A stretch of 32,876 nucleotides of DNA from Nitrospirota bacterium (lineage in GTDB: Bacteria; Nitrospirota_A; Leptospirillia; Leptospirillales; Leptospirillaceae): positions 1-32,876 of the forward strand of contig JAKBTA010000007.1 in assembly GCA_021844645.1 (NCBI GenBank), given 5' to 3'. Positions 7,891 through 17,322 of the stretch are shown here, one piece after another. The number at the start of each line of letters is the position of its first letter. Position 1 is the first letter of the stretch. The notes beneath the pieces were generated by a model. It worked only from the letters and a program-made list of their open reading frames with translations. It searched no databases and was not told where the DNA came from. A program made the position numbers and the translations under genes.

Positions 7891-10800
7891 ATGTTCATCA
7901 AGATCCTTCTTGTTGGATCAGGACTGCTCATTGTCAGTCTCGGAACCATTCTGAGGAAGTATATCGACCCCCTCTTTGACGATTACCCTCTCCTTGCAAC
8001 GCTTGCGCTTGGCGTTGTCATCCTCACCTTTACCGCCGCCATCATGGTCATCAGCACAAACTATGCAAAACCTCTTCCTCCCCGCTCAAAAAAGAAAAGA
8101 CCCGGAGATACACCGCCGCCGCCAATCTCCTTTTTTCTGGAATGGGGAATCATTGCATCAATCCTGATCTTGATGGGCATTCATTTTTCAGCCAGCCAGG
8201 CAACCCTGGCATGGGGGCTGTGGATTACCGGCGGAACCATTTTTATCTCTATCCTGTTCTTCCTGATGATTCCCTCAACCGTTCCTCAACAACTTCCCGG
8301 AGGAGAGGTCGGAACACGGCAAAACATTCTCCATCTTCCCCCCGGTGCTTTTGCCTTCTGGACAACAGCAATTTTTACCGGCGGATTTTTCCTCGTGATA
8401 GGAGCATTCCTAAAGCCTTACGCGACAGTTGCTGCAATCACGTCCTTTGGTGTCGGAACAGGATGGTGCATTTCAGCCTTGACCTTTGCCATTCTGACGG
8501 GGATCCTTCTCGGAGGGATCACGGTCGTTCAGAGCGGCAACAACAGCAAGCTTGTTCCGGAAGAAAATTTCAGTACATTTCAGGGAAACCAGGACTTTAA
8601 ATTCTCCATCATGAAAGCCTATTCTGAGTTCATCAACCATCTTGGACTCTTTAAGGCCGAATACAACGGGATTCTTCTCTGGGGAGGAACCAGCGCTGGC
8701 AGAAACATCGTTGTCAGATCCTTTGCAGGAGAGTCCGGGAGATCGCTGCTCGAAATCAAACTCTCAAGTTTCAACCTCCTGGAAAAGCATATTCTGAAAG
8801 AGCAGCTCCAGAGATTTTTCAGAAAAATCAAAACGCTCCAGCCGGCACTCCTTCATATCACCGATTATGAAGAGGTTCTGGGAACCTCCGAAGGAGCCCT
8901 GCCCCCCCCCCTGGAATCCATCAGGGAGTTTCTTGAAAAGATCCTTCATATGAAAAACACGTTGGTCATCGCGACGGTCTCCTCTCTTTCAAATATCCCT
9001 GAAGATTTCAGAACGCCACCAATCATGCGCTGGGTTCTTGAAGTTCCCCTGCCCGATCCTTTAAGCCGATCAAGTATTTTAAAAAGGAGTCTACTGACCG
9101 AGGCCAAGAAAAAAGAGGCACTATCAGGAGATATAGCATTGATGTCGGAAGAAATGATCAAAGGGTACGACCTTAAAAAGCTCGGAGAAATGATGGATGG
9201 CTTCAGCATCGAAGTCATTGAGGAGGTCGTTCATAATGCGCTCAATACCGCCAGGGAACTCAAGAGATCACTCCGTCAACTGGATCTCGACGTAGCGATT
9301 CGTAAAAAGAAACAGGGCATCCAGGATCCGACAATTGGCCCGATGGAAGCGATCCGAGCCATTCTCACTCCCGAAAAGATCCGTCTCCCCCTGATTGAAA
9401 AGGCGGTTGAGCTGGCGATCCAGAACAAGAGGCGATCGAGGGAACCGATCATCATTGTCGGACCGGACCCGATTCTCAGGATGCAGATTATCCAGCTTCT
9501 GGCAGAAAAGGAGCTTTTCAGTTTCAATGCCCTTCTCCATAAAGAGCTTTCAAGAAACAGCCTTGCCGCAATGCGAAATTTTATTATTCAGTCCAGAAAA
9601 AAGCGCCCCGCCATTCTCTATGTTGATCCGATCGAACTCCTTTTTCCCAGGGTGCAACTATCAAATTTCGGATACCACGGGGAAATCTACAATCAGAAAG
9701 TCATCGAGCTCACACAGGTTCTGCAGGACAAGCAGTACTGGTTTGTCGGAAGCACACCACAACTTTCAAGCGTCGATCCGATGATACTCAGGAAGCTGAC
9801 AAAGGTTATCGACATCAACGAACTGCAACGGGAGCTCATCTCCCAGATCGAAGAACATGCCCTGGCCCAGATACTTGACGGGGTCCCACTTGAAAATGTC
9901 GATCTCAGCCAGTTTTTCAAAGAGCCGGTTCTCACCGGGGAACCCCCTCCAAAGGAGATCCCGGAGCCCGATCAGCCCACCTCCGGACCGGACAACATCC
10001 AGATCAATCTTCCTCAGCTTCCGACAACGTTGATTCCCGGCTATATGGGGAGAGACGAAATTCAAGAAGAAATCATCTCCGTTCTCGACAGCTCAAGAAT
10101 GAAGATCAGGGCGGGAGGATCCAAGCTGCTGGGCAGTTTCCTTTTTATCGGACCGAAACAGACGGGGAAGAAAACAATGGCACAGTCCATGGCAGATCTC
10201 CTGTATAAAGACCCCAAAAGCTTCATCTATCGGGACATGAGCCTCTATGAAGAACTTTATTATTCAGAACAGTTGATCAGGAAACCCGTACTTGAGCGTT
10301 CAGCGGTCAATGTTCCCGAAGGACTGTGGGATCTTCTGAAGGAAAATCCGAATCAGCTTCTCTACCTCGACAATATTGAAAGAGCACATCCTTCGATCTG
10401 GGCTCCGATAGAAGAGCTTCTCCGGACAGGAGCCCTGCACTGGCAAAAACAGGAGCTGCCACTTGAAAACCTGACCATTGTCATGGCATCAACGCTCTTC
10501 TCCCCCCAGGACATTGAAGCGCTCGATGTTGAGGACAGAGCGGGGGAAGTAGCAAGAATCGTCCAGAAAAATGACAGGAGGCTCGCCTATCTTCCTGTGT
10601 TCCAGACACCCTTTCTCTCACTTCTCGACAGGATTCTTCCGTTTGTCCCTTATCGCGAGCAAGAACTCCGGGATGTCATTGACTTCGAGGTCAATCGGAT
10701 TTTGAGATCCTTTCTTGAAGGGAAAAAGGCAAACATGACAATATCCACCGATCTTGGTCTTGTGGATGGAATTTACAACCAGATAGAACAGAAACATCCC

Positions 10801-10983
10801 GATTTCTCCAAAGCACGAACCATGACCCAAAACCTCATGCTGCCTGTCCTGCACAAGATTGACGATAAAATTGTCCCGGGATCCCCTCCACAGGAGATCG
10901 TCCTGTTCTGGAGCGGAAATAAAGTTGATATCATCGCCCACTCATATGCCCAGCCAACTCCAGAGCCGGCAAGCACAGTCTGA
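7891..10983 (+). CDS. polytopic membrane protein with three degenerate AAA/AAA+ modules, unknown function
   Basis: 1030 residues, no family I can name. Residues 1-215 hold about six transmembrane helices with a Pro/Lys-rich loop near 60-80. Module 1 (about 235-470) is CDC48/FtsH-like: a P-loop position reads GGTSAGRN instead of GxxxxGK[ST], followed by VLEVPLPDPLSRSSIL and a lid ending LDLDVAIRKKKQGI. Module 2 (about 495-680) keeps only the shape: IIIVGPDPILRM at the P-loop, ILYVDPIELLFPR at Walker B. After a Pro-rich linker (690-715), module 3 resembles the second ATPase domain of Clp/Hsp100. It has GPKQTGKKT (Lys where Mg-binding Thr/Ser belongs), LLYLDNIERAHP (Asn for the catalytic Glu), an Arg-finger region TPFLSLLDRILPF, and a Clp-like C-terminal region. 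It starts two bases after uvrC. The motif changes suggest a pseudo-ATPase or a scaffold, which is inference. Confidence 0.8.
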   Translation: MFIKILLVGSGLLIVSLGTILRKYIDPLFDDYPLLATLALGVVILTFTAAIMVISTNYAKPLPPRSKKKRPGDTPPPPISFFLEWGIIASILILMGIHFSASQATLAWGLWITGGTIFISILFFLMIPSTVPQQLPGGEVGTRQNILHLPPGAFAFWTTAIFTGGFFLVIGAFLKPYATVAAITSFGVGTGWCISALTFAILTGILLGGITVVQSGNNSKLVPEENFSTFQGNQDFKFSIMKAYSEFINHLGLFKAEYNGILLWGGTSAGRNIVVRSFAGESGRSLLEIKLSSFNLLEKHILKEQLQRFFRKIKTLQPALLHITDYEEVLGTSEGALPPPLESIREFLEKILHMKNTLVIATVSSLSNIPEDFRTPPIMRWVLEVPLPDPLSRSSILKRSLLTEAKKKEALSGDIALMSEEMIKGYDLKKLGEMMDGFSIEVIEEVVHNALNTARELKRSLRQLDLDVAIRKKKQGIQDPTIGPMEAIRAILTPEKIRLPLIEKAVELAIQNKRRSREPIIIVGPDPILRMQIIQLLAEKELFSFNALLHKELSRNSLAAMRNFIIQSRKKRPAILYVDPIELLFPRVQLSNFGYHGEIYNQKVIELTQVLQDKQYWFVGSTPQLSSVDPMILRKLTKVIDINELQRELISQIEEHALAQILDGVPLENVDLSQFFKEPVLTGEPPPKEIPEPDQPTSGPDNIQINLPQLPTTLIPGYMGRDEIQEEIISVLDSSRMKIRAGGSKLLGSFLFIGPKQTGKKTMAQSMADLLYKDPKSFIYRDMSLYEELYYSEQLIRKPVLERSAVNVPEGLWDLLKENPNQLLYLDNIERAHPSIWAPIEELLRTGALHWQKQELPLENLTIVMASTLFSPQDIEALDVEDRAGEVARIVQKNDRRLAYLPVFQTPFLSLLDRILPFVPYREQELRDVIDFEVNRILRSFLEGKKANMTISTDLGLVDGIYNQIEQKHPDFSKARTMTQNLMLPVLHKIDDKIVPGSPPQEIVLFWSGNKVDIIAHSYAQPTPEPASTV

Positions 10984-11143
10984 TAGTCTGCGCAGCCTTG
11001 ATAATCAAACTCCACTTTCAAAGGGCCCCCTATTTCATTGACACCGGAACGGTCGCATGTTTAAATTTGAACTGTCCCTCAAAAGAATTACCTGCGCAAA
11101 AGACAGCCAAGAGATCTTGTTCACAAGCTGTTCCAATACGTAA

Positions 11144-12570
<1,427 letters not shown>

Positions 12571-12571
<1 letters not shown>

Positions 12572-12635
12572 TCGACACGAACACAAAGGTCGATTGGGTC
12601 TCTGAAGTAAAGACAGTCCCGCTTTGGTCTTGACC
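12571..12635 (+). promoter_or_regulatory. possible folded RNA leader or 3' end between thiC and the MetH locus
   Basis: Several complementary blocks nest in 65 bases. ATCGAC (12571-12576) pairs with GTCGAT (12589-12594). CAAAG in that loop (12584-12588) can pair with CTTTG (12622-12626), a pseudoknot-like arrangement. GTCT (12598-12601) pairs with AGAC (12611-12614). The region leads straight into the terminator hairpin. It does not match the SAM, SAH or cobalamin riboswitch consensus sequences I know. It may be a regulatory leader for the methionine synthase genes or simply the thiC 3' end. Confidence 0.25.
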
Positions 12636-12685
12636 GGCTCCTTGCTGTTTATTTTTCAGCAGAAGGAGCCGGTTTTCATTTTTTT
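12633..12685 (+). terminator. rho-independent terminator, possibly an attenuator
   Basis: The stem CCGGCTCCTTGCTG (from 12634) pairs with CAGC-AG-AAGGAGCCGG (to 12672) with a two-base bulge, an AT-rich loop and a T-rich tail (TTTTCATTTTTTT, 12673-12685). It is the only canonical terminator I find in the window. The T-run touches the GGAGG ribosome binding site of the next gene (12686-12690), leaving no room for a promoter after the hairpin. The methionine synthase genes must therefore be read through this structure or started from a promoter in front of it. Confidence 0.8.
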
Positions 12686-12697
12686 GGAGGATATAAG

Positions 12698-13393
12698 ATG
12701 CCAAGCATGAGGCTTGGAGCTCCGGTGTTCTTCAACAATATCCCTTTTCAGATCGAAGAGCGCCAGATCCTCCGCGAGATGCGCATTCCCAAAAAGTCTT
12801 TCCTCAAGGATCTCGATGAACCGGGGCTCGCATCCCAGATCAAAAAAGCGATTGATGAAGGATACCGGCTGATCCATGGTCGCGGAGTGTTCCGGACCCT
12901 TTCCATTACGGGGGTCGAAGACAAGAAAGTGCTTACCCGGGAAACAAACACATTGTTTGTCGGGGAAAAGATGGTTAAACTGCTTAAAAATTGCGACTAT
13001 GCGACACTCCTTGTCGCAACAATCGGACCACAAGTTGAAGACCGGGTCGACGAGCTTGCCGGAAGCGAACCTGCCTATTCCTATTTCCTGGAACGGGTGG
13101 GAGCATGGATGGCCGACTACATGGGAATCGTTATTGACCATGCAATCGAAAAAGAAATCATCCGGTTCGGATACAAAAAGACATTTCGATTCGGAGTAGG
13201 CTACGGAGATTGGCCTCTATCCACCCAGACCGAGGTCATGGAATTGACCCAGGCAGACAAAATTGGAATCTCCCTGAACGAATCATTCATCATGTCTCCA
13301 AGGCTTTCCGTTTCAGCTGTCATCGGATGGGAACGGATCATTGAGGGACAAAAACTGGCCAATGAGCCGGAAAGCGAGAACGAAGAACAGTGA
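12698..13393 (+). CDS. cobalamin-dependent methionine synthase reactivation-domain protein (stand-alone)
   Basis: 231 residues corresponding to the C-terminal AdoMet-binding activation domain of MetH. The recognisable block is near the C-terminus: RFGVGYGDWPLSTQTEV, then IGISLNESFIMSPRLSVSAVIGW, which parallels the activation-domain pattern ending in a LTES.AM.P..SVSG-like stretch. In MetH this domain remethylates inactive cob(II)alamin with S-adenosylmethionine and a reductant. The neighbouring MetH chain lacks this domain, so the two proteins should work as a complex. A comparable split is known in Thermotoga maritima. The ATG at 12698 has GGAGG seven bases upstream, and the stop overlaps the next gene's GTG start (GTGA). 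Confidence 0.88.
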   Translation: MPSMRLGAPVFFNNIPFQIEERQILREMRIPKKSFLKDLDEPGLASQIKKAIDEGYRLIHGRGVFRTLSITGVEDKKVLTRETNTLFVGEKMVKLLKNCDYATLLVATIGPQVEDRVDELAGSEPAYSYFLERVGAWMADYMGIVIDHAIEKEIIRFGYKKTFRFGVGYGDWPLSTQTEVMELTQADKIGISLNESFIMSPRLSVSAVIGWERIIEGQKLANEPESENEEQ

Positions 13394-15828
13394 AGCCCCT
13401 GCTTGAACGCCTGAAATATGAAGTTCTTCTTCTGGACGGCTCCATGGGAGCCCTCCTCCAGTCCCGTGGACTTCCTGCAGGTTATGCACCGGACCTCTGG
13501 AACATTGAAAAACCCCAGGAAATTCAGGCGGTCCACACCGAATATGTCAATGCCGGCTCAGATATCATTCTGACAAATACCTTCGGAGCCTCAAGACTCA
13601 GGCTCTCAGAGTACAACGCCCAGGACCGCATCCGGGAAATCAATTTCCATGCGGTTGAACTGGCACAAAGGGCTGCTCGAGGAAAAGCCTACGTGGCTGG
13701 CGATATCGGACCATCCGGAACAACCATCGCTCCGTTTGGAGACCTCCCGTTTGATGACGCAATCGCCATTTTCTACGAACAGGCAAAACTTCTGCTTGAG
13801 GCCGGCGCCGACCTCATCGCGATAGAAACCATGTTCGACATTCAGGAGATGCGAGCAGCCCTCATCGGCGTGCGGGAGGCGGTCAACGGACGCATTCCTG
13901 TAATGGCCCTCATGACATTCAACATGGACGGCATTACCGACTCCGGCTCCGATCCTGAAACGGCAGCAAGTGTGCTTGAAGGCTTTTCTGTTGACATCAT
14001 GGGACTGAACTGCTCCGTTGGACCGGAGGCCATGGTTCCTGTCGTCTCAAGGCTTGGCCAGACAACAGATACGTTCATTGCGGTCGAACCGAATGCCGGG
14101 CTTCCCGTCCATCGAAATGGAGAAACACTCTACCTCACCGGAGCGGAGGAGGTTGCCAGATTTGCGCCTTCCTTTGTTGAAGCAGGCGCAAACATTATTG
14201 GCGGTTGCTGCGGAACGACCCCGGAATATATAAGGATCCTCTCGAAGACCGTCAAGGGTGCATCTCCCATCTCAAGACCAACCCCGTCTCTTCTGAAGAT
14301 CTCTTCCAGAACCAGCATGACCTTGATTGGAGATGGCGTTCCCTTTCTCATCGTCGGAGAAAAAATCAATCCAACAGGCAAAAAGATCTTTTCTGAAGCG
14401 ATCGCAAACGGACAAGTCGACCTGATCGTGGCGGAAGCCAGAAAAGAGGCCGAGGCAGGAGCCGGTGCCCTCGACGTCAATGTTGGCGTGCCGCTTGTCA
14501 ACGAAGCGGAGATGATGGCGAAAGCGATTACCGCTATTCAGAATGTAGTTTCACTGCCACTGGTTATTGACTCATCCTACGCATCGGCACTCGAGGCCGG
14601 CCTGAAGCTTTATCCGGGACGGGCACTCGTCAACTCTGTCAACGCGGAAGATGAACGCCTTGAGGAGGTATTGCCGCTCATTCGAAAATACGGTGCGGCC
14701 GTCATTGCGCTCGTATCCGGAGACAACATACCTGAAACAGCAGCCGAACGCATGAAAAATGCCGAGAAGATCCTGAGACGCGCTGAAGAGCTGGGAATCC
14801 GCCCGCGCGATCTGATCTTCGACACGCTGGCACTGACGGTAAGTGCCGTTCAGGAAGCAGCAAAGCAAACTCTTGACACGATCTCCCTCATTAAAAAAGA
14901 GCTTCGATTACCCACTATTCTGGGGCTCTCGAATGTCTCATTTGGACTTCCCGCCAGGAAAATCGTTCACAACAACTTCCTCTCCATGGCAATCGGTGCA
15001 GGGCTTGACGCTGCAATATGCGACCCTTACGACCAGGTTCTTCATCAAACAGTTGCCGCATCATCCCTCTTTGCAAGGCGTGATCCCGACTGCCGGATCT
15101 ACCTGAACAAGGCAGCGGCATGGACTCCAGCATCAGGAACACAGCCCTCTCAAAAAGAGGCTGCTCCCAGAACAACCTCTGAAGCCATAAGACAGGCGAT
15201 TCTCGAAGGAGAACGTGACGGCATCGCAGCCCTTTGCCAGAAGGGTCTTGATGAAGGACTTTCGGCCTTTACCATATTTCTGGACATCATGACTCCGGCG
15301 ATCCGTCATCTTGGCGATCTTTTTGGACAACGGGTCAAGTTCATTCCTCACCTGATCGCCGGGGCAGATGCGATGAAAAAAGGCGTGGAAGTTCTTCAGC
15401 CCCACCTCGAAGCGGACGGTCCCGTCGAACCCAAGGGGTGCGTTGTCTTCGCAACGGTTAAGGGAGATATCCACGATATCGGAAAAAATATCTGTATCCT
15501 GATGCTCAGGAACTTTGGTTTTTCCGTCATTGACCTTGGACGAAATGTTCCGCTTGATGACATTCTTGCTGCGGCAGAAAAACATCAGGCACAGATCATT
15601 GCACTGAGTGCATTGATGACTACGACCATGATGCAGATGAAAATTGCAATTGAGACAATTAGGGAAAAGAATCTTCCCTACAAGGTCATGGTTGGAGGGG
15701 CGGTTGTCACGCCAAAGTTTTCGACAGAAATTCATGCGGATGGCTACGGAAAAGATGTTGGAGATGTCGTTCCATTGGCTGAGAAACTGATCAGCGCATT
15801 CTCAGGTCTGGACGTCCCGGTTGCCTAA
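13390..15828 (+). CDS. metH: cobalamin-dependent methionine synthase, catalytic chain without activation domain
   Basis: 812 residues, GTG start overlapping the preceding stop. It transfers a methyl group from 5-methyltetrahydrofolate through cobalamin to homocysteine. Domains in order: homocysteine-binding domain (about 1-290), with LLDGSMGALLQ and zinc Cys in GLNCSVGP (near 207) and GGCCGTT (near 272); folate-binding TIM barrel (about 315-575), with VGEKINPTGKK and ALDVNVGVP; the four-helix cap (about 595-690); and the B12 Rossmann domain, with GDIHDIGKNI near 692 carrying the cobalt-ligand His (D-x-H-x2-G). E. coli MetH is about 1230 residues, and the missing 340 at the C-terminus are the activation domain encoded just upstream. 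The 3' end overlaps the convergent hydrolase gene by four bases. Confidence 0.95.
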   Translation: MKPLLERLKYEVLLLDGSMGALLQSRGLPAGYAPDLWNIEKPQEIQAVHTEYVNAGSDIILTNTFGASRLRLSEYNAQDRIREINFHAVELAQRAARGKAYVAGDIGPSGTTIAPFGDLPFDDAIAIFYEQAKLLLEAGADLIAIETMFDIQEMRAALIGVREAVNGRIPVMALMTFNMDGITDSGSDPETAASVLEGFSVDIMGLNCSVGPEAMVPVVSRLGQTTDTFIAVEPNAGLPVHRNGETLYLTGAEEVARFAPSFVEAGANIIGGCCGTTPEYIRILSKTVKGASPISRPTPSLLKISSRTSMTLIGDGVPFLIVGEKINPTGKKIFSEAIANGQVDLIVAEARKEAEAGAGALDVNVGVPLVNEAEMMAKAITAIQNVVSLPLVIDSSYASALEAGLKLYPGRALVNSVNAEDERLEEVLPLIRKYGAAVIALVSGDNIPETAAERMKNAEKILRRAEELGIRPRDLIFDTLALTVSAVQEAAKQTLDTISLIKKELRLPTILGLSNVSFGLPARKIVHNNFLSMAIGAGLDAAICDPYDQVLHQTVAASSLFARRDPDCRIYLNKAAAWTPASGTQPSQKEAAPRTTSEAIRQAILEGERDGIAALCQKGLDEGLSAFTIFLDIMTPAIRHLGDLFGQRVKFIPHLIAGADAMKKGVEVLQPHLEADGPVEPKGCVVFATVKGDIHDIGKNICILMLRNFGFSVIDLGRNVPLDDILAAAEKHQAQIIALSALMTTTMMQMKIAIETIREKNLPYKVMVGGAVVTPKFSTEIHADGYGKDVGDVVPLAEKLISAFSGLDVPVA

Positions 15829-16691
15829 GAACCCCCTGTCGTGATTCTGAGGCCATCGTAGGCCACGAAAACAGACGGGGGCAACATTCTTGACAGCTCT
15901 TCATGCTCAAGGGAATGGGAAAGATGGGTAATAAACGCTCTTTTCGGATTTAACCGTTCAATCAGCGCAAGAGCCTCATGGATCCCGAAATGGGACTCAT
16001 GAGGCTCATATTTCACCGCACCTACAATCAATGTCTCAACACCATAAAGTGCCTCCCATGACTCATCCGGAATCCCCTTGCAATCGGTCAGGTAGACCAG
16101 ATCGTTGATTCTCACGGCATGGTTCATCACCGGTCCATGATACACAGGAAATGAAATAACGCTCATTCCAAGGATATCCGCAGGGCCGGTTATTTCATGG
16201 GGAATCAGTTTGGGCCGGGAAAGACCTCCCCGGTTTGCCTCGGAAAAAGCATAGGGAAACATCATCTGGACTCGGGACAATGTATAAGAATCCGCATAAA
16301 CCGGAATTTCCCTTTTCTGGATATAGTTAAAGATCCGAAGCTCATCAAGGCCCAAAACATGATCCGCATGGGGATGGGTAAAGATCACTCCGTCTATGGT
16401 GACAACACCATTTTTTAAGGACTGGTATCGCAGATCCGGCGACGTATCAATCAACAGATTTTTACCGGCACAACGAACCAGGACAGATGAGCGGGTACGA
16501 CGATTTTTCTTGTCGGTGGAAATGCAAACCGGGCAGGAACAACCAATTACGGGAACCCCTGATGAGGCTCCCGTTCCCAAAAAAAGGACATCGAGACTCT
16601 TTCTCCCGGGAGAGAGCTGATCACTCAGCTCATCTGCGGAAGAAAGAAAGGAGGAAGGATGGTCAGGGAAGGACGGTAAAGATGCGGACAT
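15825..16691 (-). CDS. PhnP-like metallo-beta-lactamase-fold hydrolase
   Basis: 288 residues. The metallo-hydrolase core starts near residue 33 (LDVLFLGTGASSGVP). It includes the extra zinc-type cluster CSCPVC (Cys51, Cys53, Cys56) seen in PhnP relatives, and the metal motif THPHADHVLG (His106, His108, Asp110, His111). Later His residues occur in VYHGPVMNH, THLSHS and a Asp in YLTDCKG. PhnP acts on cyclic ribose phosphate, but relatives outside phosphonate operons have unclear substrates, and no phosphonate gene is nearby. The first 32 residues are Ser/Pro-rich and probably disordered, and no good ribosome binding site supports the ATG at 16691. The gene overlaps the cyclophilin gene upstream by 29 bases and is the last of the typA operon. 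Confidence 0.85.
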   Translation of the reverse strand: MSASLPSFPDHPSSFLSSADELSDQLSPGRKSLDVLFLGTGASSGVPVIGCSCPVCISTDKKNRRTRSSVLVRCAGKNLLIDTSPDLRYQSLKNGVVTIDGVIFTHPHADHVLGLDELRIFNYIQKREIPVYADSYTLSRVQMMFPYAFSEANRGGLSRPKLIPHEITGPADILGMSVISFPVYHGPVMNHAVRINDLVYLTDCKGIPDESWEALYGVETLIVGAVKYEPHESHFGIHEALALIERLNPKRAFITHLSHSLEHEELSRMLPPSVFVAYDGLRITTGGS

Positions 16692-17322
16692 GGTTAATAA
16701 CCACAGGTGTTACCGGGCGATCCCTTCGATCGGTTGGAACAAGAGAAATTGCATCTGCCACATCCTGGCCGGAAACAACCTCTCCGAAAATGGTGTAGTT
16801 TCCTGCAAGCCAGGGAGCAGGGGCTACCGTGATAAAAAACTGGCTTCCGTTTGTGTTCGGGCCGGCGTTGGCCATTGCAAGTACGCCTTTTTTAGTGAAG
16901 TCCCTTGTGGGATCAATCTCGTCATTAAACTGGTATCCGGGACCGCCCATTCCATTACCAAGGGGATCACCACCCTGGATCATGAAGTTTTTAATAACGC
17001 GGTGGAAGATCAACCCATCATAAAACTTCCGCTTGACCATCTCCCTTGTCTGGGGATCAAGGAACTCTTTCTTTCCGGTTGCCAGCCCAACAAAGTTTTC
17101 AACAGCATGGGGAGCCGACTGCTTGAGCAGCAGACATGTTATCTTTCCCATTGAAGTATCAAATTCGGCATATTCACCAGGAGCCAATGATTGCCCTGAT
17201 GCCTGTGCATTTTCCATTCCTGCTCCAGTCGTTAATAACACACCCGTTAAGAAAACAACCAACCAGGAGCTGAAGCCTTTCCCGGATAGGGATTTCCATT
17301 TAATCAGATTGAGTCCATTCAT
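16663..17322 (-). CDS. secreted cyclophilin-type peptidyl-prolyl cis-trans isomerase
   Basis: 219 residues with an export signal: a basic N-terminus, a hydrophobic core at about 19-33, and likely cleavage after AQA (residue 41). The mature part is a cyclophilin domain. Visible signatures are FHRVIKNFMIQGGDP (catalytic Arg, Phe and Gln), the glycine-rich GNGMGGPGYQFNDE, ANAGPNTNGSQFFIT, and PWLAGNYTIFGEV. It should catalyse proline isomerisation of exported proteins in the periplasm. The start codon overlaps the typA stop as ATGA. Pairing a translation GTPase with a periplasmic foldase in one message is not an arrangement whose logic I recognise. Confidence 0.92.
   Translation of the reverse strand: MNGLNLIKWKSLSGKGFSSWLVVFLTGVLLTTGAGMENAQASGQSLAPGEYAEFDTSMGKITCLLLKQSAPHAVENFVGLATGKKEFLDPQTREMVKRKFYDGLIFHRVIKNFMIQGGDPLGNGMGGPGYQFNDEIDPTRDFTKKGVLAMANAGPNTNGSQFFITVAPAPWLAGNYTIFGEVVSGQDVADAISLVPTDRRDRPVTPVVINHVRIFTVLP

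Noticed and set aside
7891..10983. Naming the 1030-residue protein as ClpB, ClpV or FtsH
   Set aside because: It has membrane helices and three modules, no peptidase motif (HExxH), no Clp N-domain, and altered Walker motifs.
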